DNA of 64,000 nt from Oribacterium sp. WCC10 (GTDB lineage Bacteria > Bacillota > Clostridia > Lachnospirales > Lachnospiraceae), in NCBI RefSeq assembly GCF_900113415.1, contig NZ_FOPH01000011.1, positions 1 to 64,000 on the forward strand, read 5' to 3'. Positions 17,249 through 25,445 of this stretch are shown here, in pieces. The notes below the pieces were generated by a model. It was not told where the DNA came from, searched no databases, and was given only the letters and a program-made list of their open reading frames with translations. The position numbers and the translations under genes were made by a program. How positions within the stretch are numbered: position 1 is the first letter of the stretch; every line of letters starts with the position of its first letter.

Positions 17249-19330
17249 TTAATCTGACAGCGGAGTCATACTATGAAGTCCTATGCCGATGGTGGACAGA
17301 TTGTGAAGTAATGATGCCGATGAAGGAGTCAGAATACCCATGGCACCGAGTCCTATGAGTATACTGTTAAAACTCATGATGCTACGGTAATTGCCATTAA
17401 TTCTTTTTGTAAGAGAATCTGCAATCCGACGCATACGGACTATCTCTTCAAGTGAACCGTTGGAAATCACAATATCCGCAACTTCCTGAGCAATCGGTGC
17501 TCCGTTTGAAACGGCAAGTCCGACGTCGGCTTCTGACAGTGCAGGTGTATCATTGATGCCATCTCCTACCATGATAACCTTACGTCCCTTTTGATGCTCT
17601 GAACGTACAAATGCCGCCTTATCTTCAGGCAGAACTTCCGCATGGAATTCATCAAGACTCAGCTTTTTTGCCACAGCTTCAGCAGTCTTGCAGTTATCTC
17701 CTGTCATCATGCATATCTTATTTATGCCCATATGATGAAGATGTTTGATAACATCCGCAGCTTCTTCTCTTATAGGATCTTCTATGCAAAGAACGGCCGC
17801 AAGCTTTCCGTCTACTGCGAGATACAAAGGAGAATACTGCACCGGAATGGAGTTGTATTTCTCCTGTTCGACATCGTTGACTTCGATTTTTTCGTCTTCC
17901 ATTATGAAATGATGACTTCCGATAACGGCACGTTTTCCGTTTATGGTGGTCGCTATACCGTGGGCAACAATGTACTCTACCTTCGTATGGAATTCGTCGT
18001 GGCTAATGTTTCGATCAGCTGCTTCCTTCACAACTGCATTGGCAATGGAATGAGGGAAATGCTCCTCCATGCATGCGGCGAGCCTGAGAGCCTCTGTCTC
18101 AGACCATCCGTCAAAGGTGATGATGTCTGCAACCTTTGGTGTGGCATGAGTCAGAGTTCCGGTTTTGTCAAATACTATAGTTTCCGCTTCTGAAACCGCC
18201 TCAAGGAATTTGCCACCCTTAACAGAGATGTCGTGCTTACCTGCATCGCGCATGGCTGACATCACAGACAGCGGCATGGACAGCTTTAGTGCGCATGAGA
18301 AATCAACCATAAGGAATGACATGGCACGGGTAATGTTTCTAGTCAGCAGATATGTGAGGCCCATACCGATGAAAGCTCCCGGAACGAGCTGATCTGCAAG
18401 ATGATATGCCGCCGTGACAGTATTGCTCTTCAGCTTCTCGGAGTCTTCGATCATTTTAACTATCTGATCATACTTTCCTTTGCCGGCCTTTTGGGTGACT
18501 TTGTAAACAAGTTCGCCCTCATTAAGTACTGTTCCGGCAAAGACAGAAGCTCCTTCTGTCTTGAACACAGGGGCTGACTCCCCAGTCATGGATGCCTGAT
18601 TGACACTGGCTTCACCGGAGATTACCACACCATCAAGAGGTATGACATTGGAGGTACGTACGATGACCATATCTTCTGTGTTGACCTCATTGGTATTGAC
18701 TAATACTTCCTCGCCATCAGGACATTTGATCCAGACGCGGTCTGCGTGAAGGCTCATCATCTCCGCCAGGTCATCCACAGATTTCTCACGGGTCCAGTCT
18801 TCAAGGATATCGCCGATACCCTGCAGGAAGATGACATTGCCCGCTGTGTCAGGATCACCGCGTAAGAGGGATGCGCCGATGGCAGCTGCATCAAGAACTG
18901 TAACCTCGATTTTGCCATGAATAAGAGATCGTAATCCTTTGGCAAAATAAGGAACAGCTGTTATCACTGTTATGGCGGTGTTCAGTACAGCTGGGAAAAA
19001 CAAGGTTCGAAATCCCTTATTGAGTATGCTGAAAACCAGTTTTTCCTCGTATTTGTTGCGCATCTCACGCCCTGTATGTTCAGGAACGAGAGCGCGTATT
19101 TTTTCGTCCTCATAATCCAGCTCGGAAAGTGCCTGTATAACGGCGCGACGATTGCCGCGTTTATACTTGATGATGGCGTTGCCTGTTCGCTCATAAACAC
19201 GAACATCATCCACACAGCTTAAGTTTCGGATGGCATATTCTGCCATATCTGCCTGCTGGGCAGTCATACGGAACCTGTCGATGTGGACACGCATACGACC
19301 GGAGGATTCATGTAAAATTCTGCAATTCAT
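17249..19330 (-). CDS. P1B-type metal-transporting ATPase with SCA motif (P1B-6-like, FezB-like)
   Basis: 693 residues. Visible: N-terminal domain with HESSGRMRVHI (7-17) and no CxxC metal site; TGES (249-252) of the actuator; DKTGT phosphorylation site (388-392); MTGDN and GDGINDTPALSEADVG in the catalytic domain. The key transmembrane metal motif is SCA (345-347, in DFSCALKLSMP), not CPC, SPC or CPH, so copper, zinc/cadmium or cobalt specificity should not be assumed. From memory of P1B subgroups, SCA marks P1B-6, the class including FezB of iron-storing ferrosomes. The HP motif region reads EEHFPHSIANAV. It follows a glycine-zipper protein gene by 36 bases. Confidence 0.85.
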   Translation of the reverse strand: MNCRILHESSGRMRVHIDRFRMTAQQADMAEYAIRNLSCVDDVRVYERTGNAIIKYKRGNRRAVIQALSELDYEDEKIRALVPEHTGREMRNKYEEKLVFSILNKGFRTLFFPAVLNTAITVITAVPYFAKGLRSLIHGKIEVTVLDAAAIGASLLRGDPDTAGNVIFLQGIGDILEDWTREKSVDDLAEMMSLHADRVWIKCPDGEEVLVNTNEVNTEDMVIVRTSNVIPLDGVVISGEASVNQASMTGESAPVFKTEGASVFAGTVLNEGELVYKVTQKAGKGKYDQIVKMIEDSEKLKSNTVTAAYHLADQLVPGAFIGMGLTYLLTRNITRAMSFLMVDFSCALKLSMPLSVMSAMRDAGKHDISVKGGKFLEAVSEAETIVFDKTGTLTHATPKVADIITFDGWSETEALRLAACMEEHFPHSIANAVVKEAADRNISHDEFHTKVEYIVAHGIATTINGKRAVIGSHHFIMEDEKIEVNDVEQEKYNSIPVQYSPLYLAVDGKLAAVLCIEDPIREEAADVIKHLHHMGINKICMMTGDNCKTAEAVAKKLSLDEFHAEVLPEDKAAFVRSEHQKGRKVIMVGDGINDTPALSEADVGLAVSNGAPIAQEVADIVISNGSLEEIVRMRRIADSLTKRINGNYRSIMSFNSILIGLGAMGILTPSSASLLHNLSTIGIGLHSMTPLSD

Positions 19331-19366
19331 TTTTGCTCTCCATAGTCAGGTATGGTTCGGAAATGA

Positions 19367-19702
19367 TCAGTTTTCAGCATCTGCTTCATCTGCTTTTTTG
19401 GCAGCCTCAAGCTCTTCAAGGTGAGCCTGTGCTTCCTCAATCTTTGCCTTTGCGTCGATGATAGCCTTCTCTTCTGCTTCCTTTGCGCGCTTCTCGTTAA
19501 TGTCTAATGCATCAGCATAGATATCGTCACAGTTCTCACGGATTGTAGTTCCGGTTTTCATAACTGTATCTTTGCATCTCAGAACAGCAGCTGTGCAGTG
19601 AGTATAAGCCTTCTTGAGGTCATTGCTCTTGAGAATGCTGATACCTGCTGTACCAAATAAAACTCCGCCTGCAAAACATGCAACTTTTTTCCAACTAATC
19701 AT
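19367..19702 (-). CDS. glycine-zipper membrane-anchored coiled-coil protein (DUF6110-like)
   Basis: 111 residues. The N-terminus has a short hydrophobic segment with a glycine zipper (Gly12, Gly13, Gly17, Gly20 in FAGGVLFGTAG). A conserved-looking middle follows (KKAYTHCTAAVLRCKDTVMKT, ENCDDIYADALDINEKR), then an Ala/Glu/Lys-rich coiled coil (about 72-108). I recall such proteins as DUF6110, found beside P-type ATPases in clostridia. It is the first gene of the metal unit, divergent from an AraC regulator. Role inferred: membrane partner of the ATPase; compare FezA-type proteins of ferrosome loci. Confidence 0.75.
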   Translation of the reverse strand: MISWKKVACFAGGVLFGTAGISILKSNDLKKAYTHCTAAVLRCKDTVMKTGTTIRENCDDIYADALDINEKRAKEAEEKAIIDAKAKIEEAQAHLEELEAAKKADEADAEN

Positions 19703-19870
19703 GGTTTATATCCTCCATTCATCACTTATGGGAATTCTACGGAAGGTAATCCGGTAGAACTCTTAAATACTTTTACTTAAAATAGAAATATATCATATAA
19801 TCATTGTGGAAAATTGCCCATATGTCCAGATTTGCGAAAATGTCTATTTTACGTTAAAATGGGTCTTATT

Positions 19871-20944
19871 ATGAAGATTGTAGAAAAACTAAAAAAAGAA
19901 CTTTGTAGTTTGCCGGATGGAAGTTATCGGGAAGAGGAAAAATGTTTCAGGTCAGATATAGATTCAGGCGGAATGATAATCATGTATCCACTGTTCCCCG
20001 GGATAGTTCTGTCATGGATAAAGATACGCCCGCAGGAACTCAAGGTTCCGGAACAGGTGGAACACTCTCTCGTTAAAAATCATATAATCAAGCTTAACTG
20101 GTGCCGAAGCGGACGATGTGAAATGATTACGGAGAACAATAATTTCATATACATAAAGTCCAATGAGATATCCATTTCTACTGAGCAGGCCAGGAATAAG
20201 TTTCGCTATCCTGCGAAGACCTATACGGGAATAGAAATATTTCTGTCAATAGATGAAATAGTGGAAAATGGAGAAACATTTATACCCTATGATATAGACT
20301 TTTCGAATTTTGAACATCGATTTATGAATGGCAGTGATACACAGATCTCTGCTGTTCCTGAGAAGGTCAGAAATATATTGAATTCGATGTATCAGTCTAT
20401 AGAGCAAAAGGTCGAAAGCAAACTTTCAAACTTAACTGGCGGGTCAGTTACGAGTCCGAATGAATCGGACCAGTTTCTGATAAATGGAAATGATAATAAT
20501 GATGTTTTAGTGCCAAGGCTTCGTGTGCTGACTGTGGAGTTGTTTTTTCTGCTGATGCATGATGTACTTCTGAAAGAGACAGCTACACATCCGCATCTCC
20601 TGCCAAAGCAGGTTAAAGTGGCTCGTATGGCTGAAGAAATTCTTACCCTGGATTTGTCAAAGCCGGTATCCATCTCTACAGCGGCCGCACAGCTCGGTAT
20701 CAGTGCAACAACTTTGAAGAGATTCTTTTATAATGTCTATGATATGAATGTTTCGGAGTATATGAAGAAAAAACGTATGGAAAAAGCTTCGGAACTTCTG
20801 AAAGACAGGTCGGTATCAGTTGCTTCCATTGCTTCAGCTGTCGGGTACAGCAGTACCGGACATTTTTCCAAAGCTTTCAGGGAATATTACGGGGAGACAC
20901 CGCTTAATTACCGTAATTTCAGAAAAGTGACGATAAAGGACTAA
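19871..20944 (+). CDS. AraC-family transcriptional regulator
   Basis: 357 residues from ATG at 19871, with GGG about eight bases upstream; an earlier in-frame start adds 19 residues of doubtful value. The C-terminal double helix-turn-helix (about 260-355) has the AraC signature VASIASAVGYSSTGHFSKAFREYYGETPLNYR. The N-terminal 230 residues form an uncharacterised sensing part. It is transcribed away from the metal ATPase operon and shares its 168-bp control region, so control of that operon is the likely job. Confidence 0.88.
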   Translation: MKIVEKLKKELCSLPDGSYREEEKCFRSDIDSGGMIIMYPLFPGIVLSWIKIRPQELKVPEQVEHSLVKNHIIKLNWCRSGRCEMITENNNFIYIKSNEISISTEQARNKFRYPAKTYTGIEIFLSIDEIVENGETFIPYDIDFSNFEHRFMNGSDTQISAVPEKVRNILNSMYQSIEQKVESKLSNLTGGSVTSPNESDQFLINGNDNNDVLVPRLRVLTVELFFLLMHDVLLKETATHPHLLPKQVKVARMAEEILTLDLSKPVSISTAAAQLGISATTLKRFFYNVYDMNVSEYMKKKRMEKASELLKDRSVSVASIASAVGYSSTGHFSKAFREYYGETPLNYRNFRKVTIKD

Positions 20945-20970
20945 AAAAGGACAGCCCACAGGGCTGTCCT
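20943..20970 (-). terminator. terminator shared by hpf and the AraC gene
   Basis: A 10-bp perfect stem AGGACAGCCC / GGGCTGTCCT with a 3-nt loop has TTTTTT after it on the minus strand. It lies between two convergent genes and overlaps the end of the AraC gene. Confidence 0.85.
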
Positions 20971-20999
20971 AAAGTTTTGTTATAATCAGGATCCAATCA

Positions 21000-21533
21000 T
21001 CAATACTCCGGCTCGATGAGTCCGTAGCTGTTTCCCTTTCTCTTATAAACTACGGCAACATTTCCTGTATCGCCGTTCTGGAATACGAAAAATGCATGAC
21101 CGACAAGATCCATCTGGAGACATGCCTCCTCAGGGGTCATAGGCTTTAAGTCAAAATGCTTTGTACGAACGATGTTGATTTCTTCTTCTGCGATATCATC
21201 ATCCGGTTCATCACCGAAAGCATCTGAGAATGAACCTGCTGCGAGCTTACGGTTCATGAGTTTTGTGCGGTGTTTACGGATCTGGCGTTCAATTATATCA
21301 ACAACAAGATCCAGCGACTGGAATTTGTCTGAAGTTGTTTCCTCCGCGCGGATAACACCATCTCTGATCGGAATGGTGACTTCCACCTTATACATGTTTT
21401 TCTCGGTTGAGAGAGTGACATTGCAGATGGTTTCCTCTTTAAAGAACTTTGACAGTTTTCCGAGCTTTCTGTCAATCTGATCCTTCATGCCATCCGATAC
21501 GTTAATGTTTCTACCCGTGATATTAAACTTCAT
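21000..21533 (-). CDS. hpf: ribosome hibernation promoting factor, long form
   Basis: 177 residues. The N-terminal S30AE/RaiA domain (MKFNITGRNINVSDGMKDQIDRKL, about 1-100) is joined by an acidic linker (FGDEPDDDIAEEEI) to the C-terminal dimerisation domain (VRTKHFDLKPMTPEEACLQM..., 124-177). The long form joins two 70S ribosomes into inactive 100S dimers in stationary phase. A strong extended -10 promoter precedes it. Confidence 0.95.
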   Translation of the reverse strand: MKFNITGRNINVSDGMKDQIDRKLGKLSKFFKEETICNVTLSTEKNMYKVEVTIPIRDGVIRAEETTSDKFQSLDLVVDIIERQIRKHRTKLMNRKLAAGSFSDAFGDEPDDDIAEEEINIVRTKHFDLKPMTPEEACLQMDLVGHAFFVFQNGDTGNVAVVYKRKGNSYGLIEPEY

Positions 21534-21587
21534 GGAATCACGCTCCCTTTTTTGGATTTCTCAAACACTATCGTTTAAGATAAGTAG

Positions 21588-21617
21588 ATTATACCACTCC
21601 TTGGAAGATAATTCCAA
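21588..21617 (-). promoter_or_regulatory. promoter of hpf
   Basis: On the minus strand TTGGAA (21612-21617) and TATAAT (21588-21593) are 18 bases apart. The -10 is perfect. Confidence 0.65.
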
Positions 21618-21675
21618 TTTTTCAATAAGCCAAAAATGAAATTTTGGTGAATTTTTATATGGATGCTGACAGAAA

Positions 21676-22656
21676 TCAATTATTCAGGAATCTTCCGTAT
21701 GCATAAGGCTCACGGTAATCATATCTTCCGGTGCAGATTCCTGTACGTTCGTTTGCTGCATGTATGATGACTCCGTCACCTGCGTATATAGCCACGTGGT
21801 TGACATAATCACCAGAAGCGTAGAATACGAGATCTCCCGGCTGAAGCTGATCAAAGCTTATGCTCTCTGCATTATCAATCTGATCTCTGGAAGTTCTTCC
21901 TGTTGTTATGCCGAAGTACTTGAAAACCTGTTGGACAAATCCGGAGCAGTCGGCACCGTCAGTAAGTGAAGTTCCACCAAATATATATGGATTGCCAAGG
22001 AACTGCTTTGCATAGCTGATGAGAGCCTGACGACTTGCTGTGGTTGCGATAGTCGGAAGCGAAGCAGTATTAACAGCTGTTTTCACTGCAGCGGATACAA
22101 CAGAGACAGTCTCGGAGGATGGCGCTTCGTTTACAGCAATGGCACTGTCATCGGATGCTGAACCTGTACCTGTACTCTGTGCACTGTTTATAATCGAAGA
22201 TACCATGTTGCTGACGCCCTGCGCCACTGTGGTGATGTTTGTCTTGAAAACACTGAAATCATCTACATCATCCACAACCTCCAAAAGGCTCTCGCTTTCG
22301 GAAGACCCCGCAGTTTCTTTCAGTGTCTCTCCGGCGCTTGAGGTTTTTGCTTCGGTGTACTGTTCGGTAACGACATTGGACCTGGTCTCGTCGATACTTG
22401 TGATGTTGTATTCGGGTATCATGGATCCGTCTGTCAGAGCAGATACATCTTCATCTGATGTGATACCGAGCTCGGAATCATCTACAGGAACATCTCCTAT
22501 CTCGAGTAAAAGCTCATCCTCGGAAGCTGCGGTTGATGATGCAGCTTCCGAGGATATCGCTTCATCGGCGTAAGCAGTAAATCCCGGAGTCACGGTTCCG
22601 GCGGATATGGTTATTGCTGTACATAAAGCTATATATTTATATGTAAATTTTTTCAA
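21676..22656 (-). CDS. secreted NlpC/P60 peptidoglycan endopeptidase
   Basis: 326 residues: signal peptide (1-30, ending FTAYADE), a Ser/Glu/Ala-rich low-complexity region (about 32-215), and a C-terminal NlpC/P60 domain. The catalytic Cys is in DCSGF (Cys237), the His in NHVAIY (His287), and the third polar residue is near His299. The family cleaves gamma-D-glutamyl-diamino acid bonds of stem peptides. No SH3 or LysM domain is visible, so the Ser-rich stretch is presumably a wall-spanning linker. It follows the amidase gene, from which it is separated by a terminator. Confidence 0.92.
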   Translation of the reverse strand: MKKFTYKYIALCTAITISAGTVTPGFTAYADEAISSEAASSTAASEDELLLEIGDVPVDDSELGITSDEDVSALTDGSMIPEYNITSIDETRSNVVTEQYTEAKTSSAGETLKETAGSSESESLLEVVDDVDDFSVFKTNITTVAQGVSNMVSSIINSAQSTGTGSASDDSAIAVNEAPSSETVSVVSAAVKTAVNTASLPTIATTASRQALISYAKQFLGNPYIFGGTSLTDGADCSGFVQQVFKYFGITTGRTSRDQIDNAESISFDQLQPGDLVFYASGDYVNHVAIYAGDGVIIHAANERTGICTGRYDYREPYAYGRFLNN

Positions 22657-22682
22657 AGTCTCTCCTAATGTAAATAATTAAA

Positions 22683-22750
22683 AATAAAAGTGGCGAATGT
22701 GCAAATAGTAAATGTTTTAATTACATTACTATGGTAGCACACTCGCCACT
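22683..22750 (-). terminator. terminator after the amidase gene
   Basis: On the minus strand AGTGGCGAGTGTGC pairs with GCACATTCGCCACT (one mismatch) across a loop of about 34 nt, and TTTTATTTTT follows. Confidence 0.7.
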
Positions 22751-22801
22751 GACTAATCTCTGTTAATTGTTTACGTTTTGTTTACCGGACTTATACTGCA
22801 C

Positions 22802-24082
22802 TCATGAATAGAACGAATCTATACCGTCTGCTATGCCCTTTGCCAGAACAGAGACTGTAGCATCGCTGTAATCTGATACTCTGTCACCGAGCTCAAGATC
22901 GATGGAAGGGATCTTTGAGTAGCTGGTCTGGGTGAGATCCATCTGCATGGAACCGCCGCTGAATATCTTCACGCCGTTTGAAGAAAGTCCGTTTATGACA
23001 TTGGTTCCAAGACGGTCACTCTCCTGCCATATGGTTGAAACAGGATACATACTCTTTATACCGTCGGCAACACTCATAAAGAAAGCACCTTTATCCTTCT
23101 CTGTGGAGTCGTAGTGGATCGCGATATGGCAGTTTGCGATTTCATTGGCCATGACAGTACGGGCAATGTTATCGAGCTGAACGTCATCACTCTCTCTTAT
23201 CATGAGAACATTGTAGCCTCTTTCAAGAAGTATAGGCTTCAGGGCCATTGCAACTTTGAGGTTTACATAAGCTTCTGATGTACCGTCTTTCATAGTGGTT
23301 CCTGAGGATACTGCGGTTGCCGAGGTACTGCCTGCTGCGGTACTTCCACCGGTAACTTTGGCTGTTCCGTCAGGGTGACAAAGAGTCTTTACTTTTTCTC
23401 CGCCCTTTGTACCGTGTCCTGCATTGACACAGATGGTTCTGCCTTTCTTATTGCTGCCGGTTGCGTAGTAAAGAGTTGCTGTGCCGGAATTAATCTTTGA
23501 ATTGCCGCCGAATTCCCATCCGGTGTTGAATGCAACAGCTTCAGAAGTCTTCTTCTCAACTACTGTAGTTGTAGTGTAATCGGAACTTATAAATGCAGGC
23601 TTTCCGTTGTATTCAATACGGCTCCACTCATCACTGCAGCCTGTGCGATGGAAGCTGTCACCTGTTGAAGCTGTGCCGAGTACCGTACCATCGGTGCCGG
23701 CGGTCTCTCTTATATTTACGCCATCTGTCGTAATATAAACTGTCTCATCACGATCCTTAAACACTACAGGAGCTGCGGTTGCTGCTACCGTAGTTTCTGC
23801 AACTGCAGCAGTCGTTTCCTGCCCTGCATTGGATGATGCAGAGACGTTAGCAGGCTCTGTGTTTGCAGGTACTGTCGGACCGATGCTTGATGTAACAGAA
23901 TCAAGAGTTGCAGAGGCATTGTTTGACTCACTGTCTGAGAGACTGCCCTCTTCTACAGAAACGGAAGTCTCTGTTTCCGCAAATTCTGATTCATAGGACT
24001 TCTTACAGGAACTTAAAGAGACTGTAAGTGCGGCACAGGCAACTGCCGACAATACAATTGTTTTTTTAAAATGTCTTTTCAT
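22802..24082 (-). CDS. lipid-anchored N-acetylmuramoyl-L-alanine amidase with SH3 domain
   Basis: 426 residues from ATG at 24082 (GAGG upstream), which gives a lipoprotein signal ending SLSSC. A Ser/Thr/Ala linker follows, then a bacterial SH3 domain (about 115-175, GVNIRETAGTDGTVLGTA). The Amidase_3 domain has zinc-binding His in NAGHG, Glu in SEAYVNLK and His in IAIHYDST, and the catalytic Glu near DLELGDRVSD. It cuts the amide between muramic acid and the stem peptide. A Gly/Ser/Thr/Ala-rich insertion (TGGSTAAGSTSATAVSSG) lies between the first His and the Glu. Confidence 0.92.
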   Translation of the reverse strand: MKRHFKKTIVLSAVACAALTVSLSSCKKSYESEFAETETSVSVEEGSLSDSESNNASATLDSVTSSIGPTVPANTEPANVSASSNAGQETTAAVAETTVAATAAPVVFKDRDETVYITTDGVNIRETAGTDGTVLGTASTGDSFHRTGCSDEWSRIEYNGKPAFISSDYTTTTVVEKKTSEAVAFNTGWEFGGNSKINSGTATLYYATGSNKKGRTICVNAGHGTKGGEKVKTLCHPDGTAKVTGGSTAAGSTSATAVSSGTTMKDGTSEAYVNLKVAMALKPILLERGYNVLMIRESDDVQLDNIARTVMANEIANCHIAIHYDSTEKDKGAFFMSVADGIKSMYPVSTIWQESDRLGTNVINGLSSNGVKIFSGGSMQMDLTQTSYSKIPSIDLELGDRVSDYSDATVSVLAKGIADGIDSFYS

Positions 24083-24331
24083 ACTTAACCTCACTCTAAT
24101 ACGCTTAAACAGCGGAATAAACAGATTTAATCGTCCGGAATGCAGTGTGGCACAGGTTGTGTCTGCTGTATCGTCGTCGGCTGGGAATGCATAGCCATCC
24201 GGATCATAAAACAGTTTTGGATGAAAACTACTATAACGATGTTTGCTGTTATCGGGCAATAAATAAAGAATTAAAGTTTTCTGTCAATTGTTCATAGAAA
24301 ATATCTGATTTATGGTTTGCAATGTGCTTCG

Positions 24332-24375
24332 CATCATCAGTGAGTGGCAAATACTTTTGCCACTCACTGATGATG
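24332..24375. repeat. perfect 20-bp palindrome of the repeat family; likely terminator
   Basis: Two perfect 20-bp arms (CATCATCAGTGAGTGGCAAA and its complement) flank the loop TACT. It lies 22 bases after the SDR stop codon. The core matches the end hairpin of the 273-bp element, but here both arms are extended and identical. Confidence 0.85.
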
Positions 24376-24396
24376 TGGGAATCAAAAATTCACTGC

Positions 24397-25221
24397 TTAA
24401 ATCCATCCGCCGTCGAACTGGATAATCTGTGCTGTCAGGTAAGCCGGCGCCCGGGCAATAAGATATACAAACTCTCCTACTTCTTTCGGAGTCGCCATCC
24501 TGCCATAAGGTATCTCGTCTTCAACTGCCGCCCGGTCTTCTTCTGCCATCCATCCGTTCATGTCTGTATCCACACAACCGATGGCGACTGCATTTACAGG
24601 TATATGGTTAGGCGCAAGCTCCTTGCCAAGTGCCCTGGTAAAAGCATTAACAGCGCCTTTGGTGAGACTGTAAACCGACTCCATGGAGGCACCGCATACT
24701 CCCCATACGGAAGAAATGTTTAAAATGCGTCCGCTGCCGGTTTTGAGCATATATGGAATAACCGCACGGGTTAATCTGAACATATCGGAAACATTGGCAC
24801 TCAGCATGGTACTGAGTTCATCGTCAGTTACGTCCTGGCAGAGATTGAAGGTGGAAATGCCGGCATTATTTACAAGTAGGATTTCATCGGAATCCTGCTG
24901 TGTTTCTACGGCCGGGTTATGACTATCGCCAGAGGTATCACGAGAGGATTCATCAGAATGTTTATTCGAGATATCATCTTCTGTCAGAACCGGTACAGAG
25001 GCATCCAGATCTATCTTAAGTGCCGACTTCAGAACTTCATCGGTGATTGCTCCGTGAACCGTTGTGACTTCTGTAAAGTTTCGAAGCTGCCCGGCAACTT
25101 CTTCCAAAAGGTCAAAATTGGAGCGACAGTTAATGATGAGTCTGTAGCCTTTTTGTGCCAATATATCTGCCGTTGCTCTTCCCACTCCGCGGGACGCACC
25201 GGTTATGATAGCTGTTTTCAT
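24397..25221 (-). CDS. SDR-family oxidoreductase (FabG-like)
   Basis: 274 residues. The Rossmann start TGASRGVGRATA (8-19), NNAG, and the catalytic Ser...YSLTK set are present, and the C-terminus QIIQFDGGWI is FabG-like. Between the second beta strand and NNAG lies an insertion of roughly 45 residues that is Ser/Asp/Glu-rich (NKHSDESSRDTSGDSHNPA) and absent from usual relatives. The substrate is unknown. It is a single gene; the palindrome at 24332-24375 probably ends its transcript. Confidence 0.88.
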   Translation of the reverse strand: MKTAIITGASRGVGRATADILAQKGYRLIINCRSNFDLLEEVAGQLRNFTEVTTVHGAITDEVLKSALKIDLDASVPVLTEDDISNKHSDESSRDTSGDSHNPAVETQQDSDEILLVNNAGISTFNLCQDVTDDELSTMLSANVSDMFRLTRAVIPYMLKTGSGRILNISSVWGVCGASMESVYSLTKGAVNAFTRALGKELAPNHIPVNAVAIGCVDTDMNGWMAEEDRAAVEDEIPYGRMATPKEVGEFVYLIARAPAYLTAQIIQFDGGWI

Positions 25222-25377
25222 ATATAATCTCCTACGTTCATGACATCGGCCCGTTGTGATATCGATTCATCCCGGGGCGACATTACGTGTCAGGGGTTAA
25301 TGGAAAGCCTGACACAAGAATCATTTCGTTTCAGTGTATATAATAGCACATGATGAAAGTCACAAAAGTAGCAAAGC

Positions 25378-25412
25378 AGCAAAAAAGACGCCGGCCTGAG
25401 AGGTCAGCGTCT
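25378..25412 (-). terminator. terminator of the TRAP operon
   Basis: On the minus strand AGACGC...GCGTCT with an inner GACCT / AGGCC pairing is followed by TTTTTT. Confidence 0.8.
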
Positions 25413-25445
25413 GTATCTTTGAGATAAAATATGGATTATGGATAA

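Noticed and set aside
17249-19330. Call as cadmium/zinc or copper exporter
   Set aside because: The CPC motif and N-terminal CxxC are absent and SCA is found instead, so such a label would be unsupported.
19703-19870. Fur-box-like AT-rich sequence between the zipper gene and the AraC gene
   Set aside because: I could not find a real 6-1-6 inverted repeat, so a Fur site would be guesswork.
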